This document shows positions 44,612 through 53,518 of a stretch of 64,000 nt of DNA, one piece after another. The stretch is from NCBI GenBank assembly GCA_946885665.1, contig CAMPGT010000001.1, positions 18,436 to 82,435 on the forward strand. Direction: 5' to 3'. Below the pieces are notes generated by a model, which did not search any database, had not been told where the DNA came from, and saw nothing but the letters and a program-made list of their open reading frames with translations. The translations under genes and the position numbers were made by a program. How positions within the stretch are numbered: position 1 is the first letter of the stretch; each line of letters starts with the position of its first letter. This DNA is from an uncultured Chitinophagaceae bacterium (GTDB taxonomy: Bacteria > Bacteroidota > Bacteroidia > Chitinophagales > Chitinophagaceae).

Positions 44612-45751
44612 TCACGCCTCCCGCAACACCTCCTCCCGCACAGCGTCCAAAAACTCATCCGCATCTTTCTTCCGCAGCGCGAGCGATGGCAACAAACGAA
44701 TCACATTGGGTTTCGCCTCGCCGGTAAAAATCTTGTGATTCCACAACAGGTTTTTCCTAAGGTCATTGAATGCTTCCTGCACGTCAAAACCAATCATCAA
44801 CCCCCGGCCACGTACATTATTCAATACGGAAATCTGTTTGAGTTCATTGATGAGATAGTCGCCCGTTGTCCGCGCATTTTCCATCAGCTTCTCTTCCTTC
44901 ATCACCTCCAGTACGGCAAGCGCCGCCGCACATGCCAGGTGATTGCCACCGAACGTAGTGCCGAGCATGCCGTGCTTTGCCTTGATTTTGGGAGAGATGA
45001 TGATGCCGCCAACAGGGAAACCATTTCCCATGCCTTTCGCCATCGTGTAGATGTCGGCATCTACACCAGCATAATCATGTGAAAAGAATTTGCCGGTTCT
45101 TCCATAACCGCACTGCACGCTGTCGGCAATGAACACCGCATTGTGCTTGTCGCACAGGTTGCGGATGGCGCGTAAAAATTCTGCATCGGCCACGTTGATG
45201 CCGCCAACGCCCTGTATGCCCTCGATGATCACCGAAGAAATTTCATTGCCCTTTTCGCTGAATTTTTTTTCGAGTGCCTCAACGTCATTGAAGGGCACGA
45301 ACGCAACATTATCCGTTTCGTTTACGGGTGCAACGATGGCACGGTTATCCGTTGCCGCCACAGCAAGCGATGTTCTTCCATGAAAGGATTTACTGAAAGC
45401 GATCACTTTCTTTCTTCCATTGTGGAACGATGCAAGTTTCAATGCGTTTTCATTTGCTTCTGCACCTGAGTTGCACAGGAAAAGGCTGTAATCGGGCCTG
45501 CCGCTCAGTTCTCCCAGTTTGCGCGCAAGTTCCTGCTGCAACGGGATCTTTACTGAATTTGAATAAAAGCCCACCTGCTTCAACTGGTTCGTGATCCTTT
45601 CCACATAATGCGGATGGCTATGGCCGATAGAGATGACGGCGTGGCCGCCATACAGGTCGAGATATTGCTGGCCGGTGTTATCCCACACATACGATCCTCT
45701 TCCTTTCGTGATGGTGATATCGTTTAATGGATATACGTCAAATAAGTTCAT
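44612..45751 (-). CDS. argD: N-acylornithine aminotransferase
   Basis: A 379-residue class III PLP aminotransferase. FLCNSGAEANENALKLA, the VIIEGIQGVGG PLP-pocket segment, ADSVQCGYGRTGKFFSHDY and the Schiff-base region TMAKGMGNGFPVGGIIIS (Lys) are intact. It converts N-acyl-glutamate semialdehyde to N-acylornithine. It lies between argC (11 bases) and the carbamoyltransferase (40 bases) in the arginine operon. Confidence 0.94.
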   Translation of the reverse strand: MNLFDVYPLNDITITKGRGSYVWDNTGQQYLDLYGGHAVISIGHSHPHYVERITNQLKQVGFYSNSVKIPLQQELARKLGELSGRPDYSLFLCNSGAEANENALKLASFHNGRKKVIAFSKSFHGRTSLAVAATDNRAIVAPVNETDNVAFVPFNDVEALEKKFSEKGNEISSVIIEGIQGVGGINVADAEFLRAIRNLCDKHNAVFIADSVQCGYGRTGKFFSHDYAGVDADIYTMAKGMGNGFPVGGIIISPKIKAKHGMLGTTFGGNHLACAAALAVLEVMKEEKLMENARTTGDYLINELKQISVLNNVRGRGLMIGFDVQEAFNDLRKNLLWNHKIFTGEAKPNVIRLLPSLALRKKDADEFLDAVREEVLREA

Positions 45752-45762
45752 GGTCAGTGATT

Positions 45763-46752
45763 TTAAAATGCGTTAGCTTTTAATTTCAATCCGGCAGTTT
45801 CATCGATGCCGAACATCAGGTTCATATTCTGCACCGCCTGTCCCGAGGCGCCCTTCAACAGGTTGTCGAGGATGGAGTGTACCACCAGCTTGCTGCCTAC
45901 TTTTTCGAGTTGTATCATGCATTTGTTGGTGTTCACGACCTGCTTCAGGTAAATCGGGTCGTCGCTTACATGCACGAAGGGATGGCCCTCGTAAAAATCG
46001 TTGTAGATGGATTGCAATTCAGTATGTGCGAGGTCGCAATCCAACTGTGAGCTGATGAAAATCCCCCTTGTAAAGTCACCTCGCCAGGGAACGAAGTTGA
46101 GTTTTTCGCCTCCATCCGAAAAGCCGGGCTGCAACTGGTCGAACGACTGCATAATTTCGTTGATGTGCTGGTGACTGAGTGTTTTATACGCCTGTATGTT
46201 ATTCGACCGCCATGAAAAATGCGCCGACGAAGAAAAACCCTGTCCCGCACCGGTTGAGCCCGTAATGCCGGTGCTGTAAACAGCCCTCAGCATGCCGGCC
46301 TTCGCCAGCGGCAATATGCCGAACTGTATCGATGAGGCGAAGCATCCCGGGTTGGCAATATTTTTAGCGGAACGGATCGCATCGCGGTTAATTTCCGGCA
46401 GTCCGTAAACGAATTCCCTGTTTCCATGCTTTGCGTTTTTTGCCAGCCTGAAATCCTGCGACAGATCGATGATGGCCACCTTACCGGGTATTGTATTGGC
46501 GTCGAGGAATTTTTTTGATTCCCCGTGTCCCATGCAAAGGAAGAGCACGTCAACATCATCGCGCATTTCGGAAGTGAAAACGAGATCGGTTTCGCCGAAG
46601 AGATCGTGGTGCACCTTACTTACCGGATTTCCGCTATTGCTTTTGCTGTGTACAAATTCAATAGCAGCAAAGGGGTGGTTGATGAGTATCCTTAACAATT
46701 CGCCGCCTGTATATCCTGCCGCACCTGCAATTCCTATTTTAACTTTTTCCAT
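45763..46752 (-). CDS. argC: N-acetyl-gamma-glutamyl-phosphate reductase
   Basis: A 329-residue NADPH-dependent reductase. It starts VKIGIAGAAGYTGGELLRIL and has the catalytic Cys in IANPGCFASSIQFGILPLA; the substrate segment FVPWRGDFTRGIF and C-terminal ASGQAVQNMNLMFGIDE are typical. It overlaps argG by 14 bases, which implies translational coupling. Confidence 0.95.
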   Translation of the reverse strand: MEKVKIGIAGAAGYTGGELLRILINHPFAAIEFVHSKSNSGNPVSKVHHDLFGETDLVFTSEMRDDVDVLFLCMGHGESKKFLDANTIPGKVAIIDLSQDFRLAKNAKHGNREFVYGLPEINRDAIRSAKNIANPGCFASSIQFGILPLAKAGMLRAVYSTGITGSTGAGQGFSSSAHFSWRSNNIQAYKTLSHQHINEIMQSFDQLQPGFSDGGEKLNFVPWRGDFTRGIFISSQLDCDLAHTELQSIYNDFYEGHPFVHVSDDPIYLKQVVNTNKCMIQLEKVGSKLVVHSILDNLLKGASGQAVQNMNLMFGIDETAGLKLKANAF

Positions 46753-47947
46753 TAGCTTCTTCTTTTACCTGTTGATAGATCATGGTCTGGTTGCCGAATA
46801 TTTTGCTGAATCCTCTCACGTCCTCTCCGCTCCAGCCATTATTCATTTCTCCGTATTTTCCAAATTTGCTGCTCATCAGGTCGTAGGATGATTCGATGCC
46901 GGTAACCATGAACCGGTAGGGCATCAACTGTACGAACACGTTGCCGGTTACATGTTCCTGTGAGTGTTCGAGGAAGCTTTCAATGTCGCGCATCACCGGA
47001 TCGAGTATCTGCCCCTCGTGCAGCCAGTTGCCGTAGAATTGCGCAAGCTGGTCCTTCCAGGTGAGCTGCCATTTGGTGAGCACATGCTTTTCGAGTGCGT
47101 GGTGCGCTTTCAGGATCACCATCGGCGCCGCCGCCTCAAATCCCACCCTGCCTTTTATGCCGATAATGGTGTCGCCAACATGCACGTCGCGGCCAATGGC
47201 GTAGGCGCCTGCAAGCGACTGCAAAAATTGAATTGCGTCCGACGGATGTGGAAATGCGCGGTCGTTTACTTTTTTGAGTTCACCTTTTTCAAAGCCGAGC
47301 TTCACCTCTTCGCTGCCGGTATTTGTCAGTTGTGTGGGCCACGCCTCTTCCGGCAGCATTCCCCTCGATGAGAGGGTTTCTTTGCCTCCCACGCTCGTTC
47401 CCCATAAACCTTTGTTGATCGAGTACACGGCTTTGCTGAAGTTCATGTTCACGCCTTTGGACTTCAGGTATTCGATCTCCTGTTCGCGGCTCAGCCGGAG
47501 GTCTCTGATGGGTGTAAGGATCTCAACGCCGGGTATCATGATGTTGAATATCATGTCGAACCTTACCTGGTCGTTGCCGGCCCCGGTGCTGCCGTGTGCC
47601 ACGGCATCCGCGTTCAGCTTTTTAACATGCTCCGCGATGTGCAGCGCCTGACTGAGGCGTTCGGCGCTCACGCTGAGGGGATAGGTATTGTTCTTGAGAA
47701 CGTTTCCGAATACCAGGTACCTGATGATGGAATCGTAATATGATTTTACCGCGTTTACCGTGGTGTGCGTTGTTACGCCTAGTGTTCGCGCGTGCGCTTC
47801 TATTTGCTTTAATTCGTCGTCGCTGAACCCGCCTGTGTTCACTGTAATGCTGTGCACCTCATAACCGAGATCGTCGTGCAGGTATTTTACACAATAGGAG
47901 GTATCGAGGCCACCGCTGAACCCTAAAACAACTTTTTTACCGGACAT
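46739..47947 (-). CDS. argG: argininosuccinate synthase
   Basis: A 402-residue ATP-dependent synthase joining citrulline and aspartate. PP-motif VLGFSGGLDTSYCVKYL, AHGSTGAGNDQVRFDM and the substrate-binding middle are present. Its position as second gene is usual for Bacteroidota arginine operons. Sequence is in the shorter bacterial type. Confidence 0.94.
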   Translation of the reverse strand: MSGKKVVLGFSGGLDTSYCVKYLHDDLGYEVHSITVNTGGFSDDELKQIEAHARTLGVTTHTTVNAVKSYYDSIIRYLVFGNVLKNNTYPLSVSAERLSQALHIAEHVKKLNADAVAHGSTGAGNDQVRFDMIFNIMIPGVEILTPIRDLRLSREQEIEYLKSKGVNMNFSKAVYSINKGLWGTSVGGKETLSSRGMLPEEAWPTQLTNTGSEEVKLGFEKGELKKVNDRAFPHPSDAIQFLQSLAGAYAIGRDVHVGDTIIGIKGRVGFEAAAPMVILKAHHALEKHVLTKWQLTWKDQLAQFYGNWLHEGQILDPVMRDIESFLEHSQEHVTGNVFVQLMPYRFMVTGIESSYDLMSSKFGKYGEMNNGWSGEDVRGFSKIFGNQTMIYQQVKEEANGKS

Positions 47948-47960
47948 CTTATCGTAGAAA

Positions 47961-48665
47961 TTAGAGATTAAAGAAAAAATGCAGCAACGATTTTACGCCG
48001 TTGCTCTTAACGCCATTCTTCTTGACGAAAGGCTTCAATAGTTTCCATTGCTTGATACGCATAAAGCGCTCATACAATTTGGAGTGTTGCTTGAAGTCTT
48101 CCTTGGTTTCTGCAGGCTCGGGATGATCTTTTGGATCGTAAAGCATGGCGGTGCAGAGGCAGTTCTTTCTTTCCTTGCTCATGAGGATGTCGTAATTGAC
48201 GCAGCTTTTGCATCCGCTCCAGAAGGTGTCATCCTGCGTGAGTTCCGAATAGGTCACCGGCTCGTAGCCGAGATCGGAATTGATCTTCATAACGGCCAGG
48301 CCGGTAGTGAGCCCGAAGATTTTTGCATCGGGGTATTTCTTTCTGCTGAGGGCGAATATTTTCTGCTTGATCTTTTTCGCCAGCCCGCCTTTCCTGAATT
48401 CGGGGGCAACGATCAGCCCCGAGTTCGCCACATAGTCGCCGGTCCACGTTTCGATGTAGCAGAAGCCGGCCCATATGCCTTCCTTCGTAAAGGCGATCAC
48501 TGCTTTCCCTTCCCGCATTTTTTCGCGAACGTATTCCGGGCTGCGTTTGGCAATACCCGTTCCCCTGGCCTTTGCAGAGGACGCCATCTCTTCGCAGATG
48601 ATCTCCGCAAATCCCTCATGCGTGTGGTCGGCGACCAATATTTGAAAATCCTTTTCCTGGTTCAT
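47961..48665 (-). CDS. GNAT N-acyltransferase heading the arginine operon (candidate N-acylglutamate synthase)
   Basis: A 234-residue GNAT-fold acyltransferase with the acyl-CoA loop region IVAPEFRKGGLAKKIKQKIF (R/QxxGxxA type) and a C-terminal part with clustered Cys (FWSGCKSCVNYD, KNCLCTAMLYDP) and a basic tail. As the first gene of an operon that otherwise lacks argA and argJ, it is the best candidate for the acylation of glutamate. This is inference from position and fold. The ATG at 48665 is used; a longer form would begin inside the leader. Confidence 0.72.
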   Translation of the reverse strand: MNQEKDFQILVADHTHEGFAEIICEEMASSAKARGTGIAKRSPEYVREKMREGKAVIAFTKEGIWAGFCYIETWTGDYVANSGLIVAPEFRKGGLAKKIKQKIFALSRKKYPDAKIFGLTTGLAVMKINSDLGYEPVTYSELTQDDTFWSGCKSCVNYDILMSKERKNCLCTAMLYDPKDHPEPAETKEDFKQHSKLYERFMRIKQWKLLKPFVKKNGVKSNGVKSLLHFFFNL

Positions 48666-48966
48666 TGATAATGTTGTGAAATGATGATAAATGACTAGGG
48701 GCCCTGAAAACTTTGTTTTCGGGAATAGCATCACCGGAATGATAGGGGAATTGTATCAACGTCGCACCCTGACGGGAACTGGGGTAATGTAAAAAACTGC
48801 ACAGGTTTGTACAGCGAAAAACCTACGCATGGCAGGGGCTTGTTCGGCCCAGGCAGCGATCATATTTGCAGGTTTTTTTTGCATTTCACAAATGACTATA
48901 CTTTGAGTAAAAGTTTTGACAGTGCAAAGTAAATATATTTTTCACTGGCGGGGGCATTTTTTTTAG
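48666..48966. promoter_or_regulatory. arginine operon leader region (301 bases without a gene)
   Basis: On the leftward strand, TTACTTTG (48932-48925) is one mismatch from TAnnTTTG, and TAGGTTTT (48824-48817) is a second near-match; the first would give a leader of about 250 bases. ACTTTG (48900-48905) and CAAAGT (48925-48930) form an inverted repeat. A small hairpin (CCC-GAAAAC / GTTTTC-GGG, 48702-48723) lies near the GNAT start. No open reading frame, attenuator peptide or clear ArgR box was recognised. Confidence 0.4.
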
Positions 48967-49731
48967 TTAATTCCTGAATCTTTTCAGCGACACGGCATGG
49001 ATGGCGGAAGCCATTTCGCTGATGAGCAGCGGATCTTTTTCGAGAGCATTGCCAACAACGATCACATCGGCGCCCGCTTTGCAGTTATGATAGGCTTTTT
49101 CGGGCTCCCTGATGCCGCCTCCCACGATCAGCGGCACCTGGATATTTTCGGCCACGGCGGCTATTAACTGTTCGTTAACAGGTCTTTTTGCGCCGCTGCC
49201 GGCGTCCATGTAAATCACCTTCATGCCCAGCATTTCTCCGGCCATCGCGGTGCACATGGCGATCTCACGTTTGTCGGCGGGCAGGGGGAAGGCATGGCTG
49301 ATGTAGGACACTGTGGTAGGCGTGCCGCCATCCACCACCATATAGCCGGTGGAGATGATTTCGAGGCCGGATTGCCTGATGAACGGCGCCGAGATCACAT
49401 GCTGACCGATAAGGAGGTCGGCATTGCGGCCGGAAATGAGCGACAGGTACAACACCGCATCGGCGTGATGCGACACCTGGGAAGGGCTGCCGGGAAACAG
49501 CAGCACGGGGATGGAGCAGTTCTTTTTGATGCGGAGGATGACGTCGTCGAGCTGGCGGCTCACTACCAGGCTGCCACCGGCGAAGAAATAGTCGACCGAC
49601 GCATCAACCGCCAGCCCGCATAGCCTGTCTACCTCTTCGAGGGTTACTTTATCGGGGTCAATAAGTACGGCGAACGATTTTTGCTCTCCTGCTTTCCTGG
49701 TTACCAGCGACGAATAAACACTATGCGTCAT
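48967..49731 (-). CDS. geranylgeranylglyceryl / heptaprenylglyceryl phosphate synthase
   Basis: A 254-residue TIM-barrel prenyltransferase of the PcrB/GGGPS family, which joins a polyprenyl diphosphate to glycerol 1-phosphate. Present are FAVLIDPDKVTLEEVDRLC, DYFFAGGSLVV, LFPGSPSQVSHHADAVLYLS, SGRNADLLIGQH, GLEIISTGYMVVDGG and VIYMDAGSGAKRPVN, VGGGIREPEKA. These ether-lipid-type enzymes are known from Archaea, Bacillota and Bacteroidota; their product in Bacteroidota is not well described. Single gene; a near-match to TAnnTTTG (CACTTTTG) precedes it. Confidence 0.9.
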   Translation of the reverse strand: MTHSVYSSLVTRKAGEQKSFAVLIDPDKVTLEEVDRLCGLAVDASVDYFFAGGSLVVSRQLDDVILRIKKNCSIPVLLFPGSPSQVSHHADAVLYLSLISGRNADLLIGQHVISAPFIRQSGLEIISTGYMVVDGGTPTTVSYISHAFPLPADKREIAMCTAMAGEMLGMKVIYMDAGSGAKRPVNEQLIAAVAENIQVPLIVGGGIREPEKAYHNCKAGADVIVVGNALEKDPLLISEMASAIHAVSLKRFRN

Positions 49732-49777
49732 GAATGGGCTATTGGTTTTAACAAAAGTGCATAATCTTTTTCATACT

Positions 49778-49785
49778 TACCTTTG
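49778..49785 (+). promoter_or_regulatory. -7 element for nrdJ
   Basis: TACCTTTG matches TAnnTTTG. If used, it gives nrdJ a 5' untranslated region of about 215 bases, which contains the three DnaA-box-like sites. Confidence 0.45.
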
Positions 49786-49850
49786 CTCTTTAGATATCCA
49801 TATTTGGGAAACCTGCCAAATATTTTTTTGCCTTTCGGGGGTTATCACCA

Positions 49851-49914
49851 TGTGGACAATCACACAAACCGCTGCTACCGGGAAAAAACTTTTTTTCCAC
49901 TTTCTTTTTCCACA
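49851..49914. promoter_or_regulatory. cluster of three DnaA-box-like sites before nrdJ
   Basis: TGTGGACAA (49851-49859, inverse of TTGTCCACA), TTTTCCACT (49893-49901) and TTTTCCACA (49906-49914) are each one or two mismatches from TTATCCACA. They lie 95-160 bases before the ribonucleotide reductase start. DnaA control of ribonucleotide reductase is known in E. coli nrdAB; here it is inference. Confidence 0.4.
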
Positions 49915-50009
49915 AGCTGTTGATATTTCAAAACGGGAAAATTGAAAACACAAAGATATTTTCGTTTGCCGCAGGGGATCGAAAAATCATCACTTTAAAA
50001 CTACTTCAA

Positions 50010-53000
50010 ATGAAAAACAATCATTCACCAAAGGGATTGCACTTCAGTCGCCGCTATACCAAAGAGGGCGTCAGTGTTTTTGATCAGTTCGAATACGACT
50101 ATCGGTCCTCGGTGATCCGCAACCCCAGCGGAGAAGTGGTGTTTGAGATGAACAACGTTGAGGTGCCGAAACAGTGGAGCCAGATTGCAACGGATATCCT
50201 TGCCCAAAAATATTTCCGCAAAGCCGGCGTACCGCAAAACGACGGAACCACCGGAAGGGAAACTTCCGTAAAACAGGTGGCGCACCGCCTCGCAAATTGC
50301 TGGAAGGTTTGGGGTGAACAATACGGTTACTTCGACAGCGCCGGCGACGCCCGGATTTTTTACGAAGAGCTGGTGTATTGCATCCTCAACCAGGCATGCG
50401 TTCCCAATTCGCCCCAATGGTTCAATACCGGCCTGTACGAAAGCTATGGCATCAAGGGCAAGCCGCAGGGCCACTACTTCGTGGATCCCAAAGACGGCGC
50501 GCTGAAGAAATCGACATCTGCGTACGAGCGCCCGCAGCCACACGCATGTTTCATACTGAGCGTTGAAGACGACCTCGTAAACGAAGGCGGCATCATGGAC
50601 CTCTGGATCCGCGAGGCACGCATTTTCAAATACGGATCGGGCGTCGGCACCAATTTCTCCAATATCAGGGGAGAAGGTGAAAAACTCAGCGGCGGCGGCA
50701 CGTCCAGCGGCCTGATGAGCTTCCTCAAAATCGGCGACCGCGCTGCCGGGGCCATAAAAAGCGGCGGCACCACAAGACGCGCGGCAAAAATGGTTTGCCT
50801 CGACCTCGACCACCCTGAAGTGATGAGCTTCATCAACTGGAAGGTGGAAGAAGAGAAAAAAGTGGGCGCGCTGATCGCAGCAGGATATCCCAGCGATTAC
50901 GAAGGAGAAGCCTACCGCACCGTATCCGGTCAGAATTCCAACAACTCGGTACGCATACCGAATTCCTTTTTTGAGAAACTGGAAAAAGGCGAAGACTGGG
51001 AGCTGAAGGCAAGAATGGACGGCAGGGTAATGAAGAAGATACCCGCCCGCGAGGTATGGAACCAGGTAACTTACGCGGCATGGCGATGCGCCGACCCCGG
51101 CACCCAGTACGACACCACCATCAACGAATGGCACACCTGCCCGGCAGGAGGCAAGATCCGCGCTTCCAACCCCTGCAGCGAGTACATGTTTCTCGACAAT
51201 ACCGCCTGCAATCTCGCGTCTGTGAACCTTCGCAGGTTCTTCGATGAAAGCACGAACACCTTCGATGTGGAAGGTTTCGCATACACATGCCGGTTATGGA
51301 CCGCTGTTTTGGAAATTTCCGTGCTCATGGCGCAGTTCCCTTCGAAGGAAGTGGCACAACTGAGTTATGACTACCGCACGCTCGGCCTCGGCTACGCGAA
51401 CCTCGGCTCGATGCTGATGGTGATGGGCATTCCCTACGATTCCGAAGAAGCAAGGGGCATCGCCGGCGCAATAACAGCGATCATGACCGGCATCGCCTAC
51501 AAAACGTCCGCCGAAATGGCTTCCATCCTCGGATCCTTCCCCAAATACGCCGACAACAAAGACAATATGCTTCGCGTGATGCGCAATCACCGCCTCGCTG
51601 CCTATGACGCAGATGAGTATGAAAAGCTGGAAACCAAGCCGGTTGGCATAAAAGCGAAATACTGCCCCGACTACCTGCTGACCGCAGCAACAAAGGCGTG
51701 GGACGAAGCTGTGCAGCTCGGTGAAAAGTATGGATACCGCAATGCGCAAACGACCGTGATCGCCCCCACCGGCACCATCGGGCTGGTGATGGATTGCGAC
51801 ACAACAGGCGTTGAACCCGATTTTGCACTGGTCAAATTCAAAAAGCTCAGCGGCGGCGGTTATTTCAAGATCATCAACCAGTCGGTTCCGGCGGCGCTCA
51901 AGAACCTCAGGTATAATGAGAAAGAAATAGATTCGATCATCAAGTATGCAGTGGGTGCTGGCACTTTCGCCGGCGCGCCCCACGTCAATCACCAATCGCT
52001 GAGCGAAAAAGGTTTTATTGCGGAAGAGATCAAAAAGCTTGACGCCGCGGTGGCCTCCGCTTTTGAGATCGGATTCGTATTCAACGTGTACACCCTGGGG
52101 GAAGAATGCCTGCAACGGCTCGGCTTCACACCCGAACAATACTTCAACTTCGAATGGAGCCTCCTGGAGGCGCTGGGCTTTAGCGACGACGAGATCGAAA
52201 AGGCCAATGATTACATCTGCGGAACCATGACGGTGGAAGGCGCCCCTTTTCTGAGAACCGAACACCTCGCGGTTTTCGATTGCGCCAACAAATGTGGCAA
52301 CAAGGGCAGGAGATTTATTCACGCACACGGACATATCCGTATGATGGGTGCCGCACAACCGTTCATCAGCGGCGCCATCTCCAAAACTATCAACCTGCCC
52401 AACGAGGCAACAGTGGAGGAAATCGCCGATGCCTACATGCTCAGTTGGAAGCAGGGCCTGAAGGCATGCGCATTGTACCGCGACGGTTCAAAACTTTCCC
52501 AGCCGCTCAGCAACAAGAGCGACAAGAAAAAGAAGACCGACACAACAGAGCCGGCAACGCTCCAGGCTGAAGCAGGCGAAATTGAATCGAACATAGTTGA
52601 CCTGGGCAAGCTCACCGTGCAGGAACTGCTGGAAGAAGTGCAGAAAAGAGTGCAGTCGTCGCCAGACACGAAATTGAAGCGGCAGCTCGCTACCATCGTC
52701 GAACGGAGAACACTTCCTGCAAAACGCCGCGGATTTACGCAAAAAGCGAAGATCAACGGACAGGCGCTTTTCCTCCGCACAGGAGAATATTCTGACGGCA
52801 CTGTAGGTGAGATATTCATTGACATGGCGAAGGAAGGCGCCACCATGAGAAGCATGCTCAACTGCTTTGCCATCGCGATCTCGATCGGCTTGCAATATGG
52901 CGTTCCGCTCGAAGAGTTCGTAGAGAAATTTGTGTTCACCCGGTTCGAACCTTCGGGAATGGTTGAACATCCGAATATCAAAAGTTCCACTTCCATCGTG

Positions 53001-53366
53001 GACTTCATTTTCAGGGCATTGGCTTATGAATATCTCGGAAGAAACGACCTCGTTCATGTACTGGACAAACCGGAAGTGATGAATACGGGAACCGATGAGT
53101 GGGATGAAATTCCGACTTCACCGGAATATGAAAATACTTCGCGCCAGCTTAGCGACGTAAGAGTTGTTGCTGCGGGCAATAAACCTGCCGGTGAGCAGAA
53201 GCCGGCCAGGACAGTGAAAGCATCTTCGAGCCTCGACGCAGTCAATGCGGCGGCCAAGAGCATGCAAAGCGACGCGCCGGCTTGCAATACCTGCGGTCAC
53301 ATCACCATCAGAAGCGGTACCTGCTACAAGTGCCTTAACTGTGGGAACAGTATGGGATGCAGCTGA
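50010..53366 (+). CDS. nrdJ: vitamin B12-dependent (class II) ribonucleotide reductase
   Basis: An 1118-residue adenosylcobalamin-dependent reductase that makes deoxynucleotides with or without oxygen. It has HACFILSVEDDLVNEGGIMD, KYGSGVGTNFSNIRGEGE, the AAKMVCLDLDHPEV segment, NPCSEYMFLDNTACNLASVN (thiyl/radical site), VIAPTGTIGLVMDCDTTG, and a Cys-rich C-terminal tail (CNTCGHITIRSGTCYKCLNC, ending GCS) that re-reduces the active site. The ATG at 50010 gives the known N-terminus (KGLHFSRRYTKEG). Length is that of the long NrdJ form. No B12 riboswitch was seen upstream. No nrdAB or nrdDG occurs in this window. Confidence 0.95.
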   Translation: MKNNHSPKGLHFSRRYTKEGVSVFDQFEYDYRSSVIRNPSGEVVFEMNNVEVPKQWSQIATDILAQKYFRKAGVPQNDGTTGRETSVKQVAHRLANCWKVWGEQYGYFDSAGDARIFYEELVYCILNQACVPNSPQWFNTGLYESYGIKGKPQGHYFVDPKDGALKKSTSAYERPQPHACFILSVEDDLVNEGGIMDLWIREARIFKYGSGVGTNFSNIRGEGEKLSGGGTSSGLMSFLKIGDRAAGAIKSGGTTRRAAKMVCLDLDHPEVMSFINWKVEEEKKVGALIAAGYPSDYEGEAYRTVSGQNSNNSVRIPNSFFEKLEKGEDWELKARMDGRVMKKIPAREVWNQVTYAAWRCADPGTQYDTTINEWHTCPAGGKIRASNPCSEYMFLDNTACNLASVNLRRFFDESTNTFDVEGFAYTCRLWTAVLEISVLMAQFPSKEVAQLSYDYRTLGLGYANLGSMLMVMGIPYDSEEARGIAGAITAIMTGIAYKTSAEMASILGSFPKYADNKDNMLRVMRNHRLAAYDADEYEKLETKPVGIKAKYCPDYLLTAATKAWDEAVQLGEKYGYRNAQTTVIAPTGTIGLVMDCDTTGVEPDFALVKFKKLSGGGYFKIINQSVPAALKNLRYNEKEIDSIIKYAVGAGTFAGAPHVNHQSLSEKGFIAEEIKKLDAAVASAFEIGFVFNVYTLGEECLQRLGFTPEQYFNFEWSLLEALGFSDDEIEKANDYICGTMTVEGAPFLRTEHLAVFDCANKCGNKGRRFIHAHGHIRMMGAAQPFISGAISKTINLPNEATVEEIADAYMLSWKQGLKACALYRDGSKLSQPLSNKSDKKKKTDTTEPATLQAEAGEIESNIVDLGKLTVQELLEEVQKRVQSSPDTKLKRQLATIVERRTLPAKRRGFTQKAKINGQALFLRTGEYSDGTVGEIFIDMAKEGATMRSMLNCFAIAISIGLQYGVPLEEFVEKFVFTRFEPSGMVEHPNIKSSTSIVDFIFRALAYEYLGRNDLVHVLDKPEVMNTGTDEWDEIPTSPEYENTSRQLSDVRVVAAGNKPAGEQKPARTVKASSSLDAVNAAAKSMQSDAPACNTCGHITIRSGTCYKCLNCGNSMGCS

Positions 53367-53370
53367 GAGA

Positions 53371-53508
53371 ACGGCAATGGGCAATGGGCAATGGTAAATT
53401 TGGATTATTATTTCTATTTCAAAAAAGAAAAATCCGCTCGGCGACTATCCAGGTATTGTCATTATGAAAAAATTAATTCATTGCCCATTGCCCATTGCCC
53501 ATTGCCGT
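53371..53508. repeat. perfect 24-bp inverted repeat of GGCAATG units
   Basis: The left arm (53371-53394) is ACGGCAATGG followed by further GGCAATG units; the right arm (53485-53508) is its exact reverse complement, with a 90-base spacer between. Additional CCCATTG units extend the right arm. It fills the gap between nrdJ and the YcxB-like gene, and ends 10 bases before that gene's start. Confidence 0.85.
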
Positions 53509-53518
53509 ATATTGCAGC

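Noticed and set aside
49732..50009. Cobalamin riboswitch before the B12-dependent reductase
   Set aside because: The B12-box core and the expected long folded leader are not recognisable; B12 dependence of the enzyme does not require a riboswitch.
53371..53508. Insertion sequence with terminal inverted repeats
   Set aside because: The 90-base interior has no coding capacity and the arms are made of short tandem units, so there is no evidence of a transposase-mobilised element.
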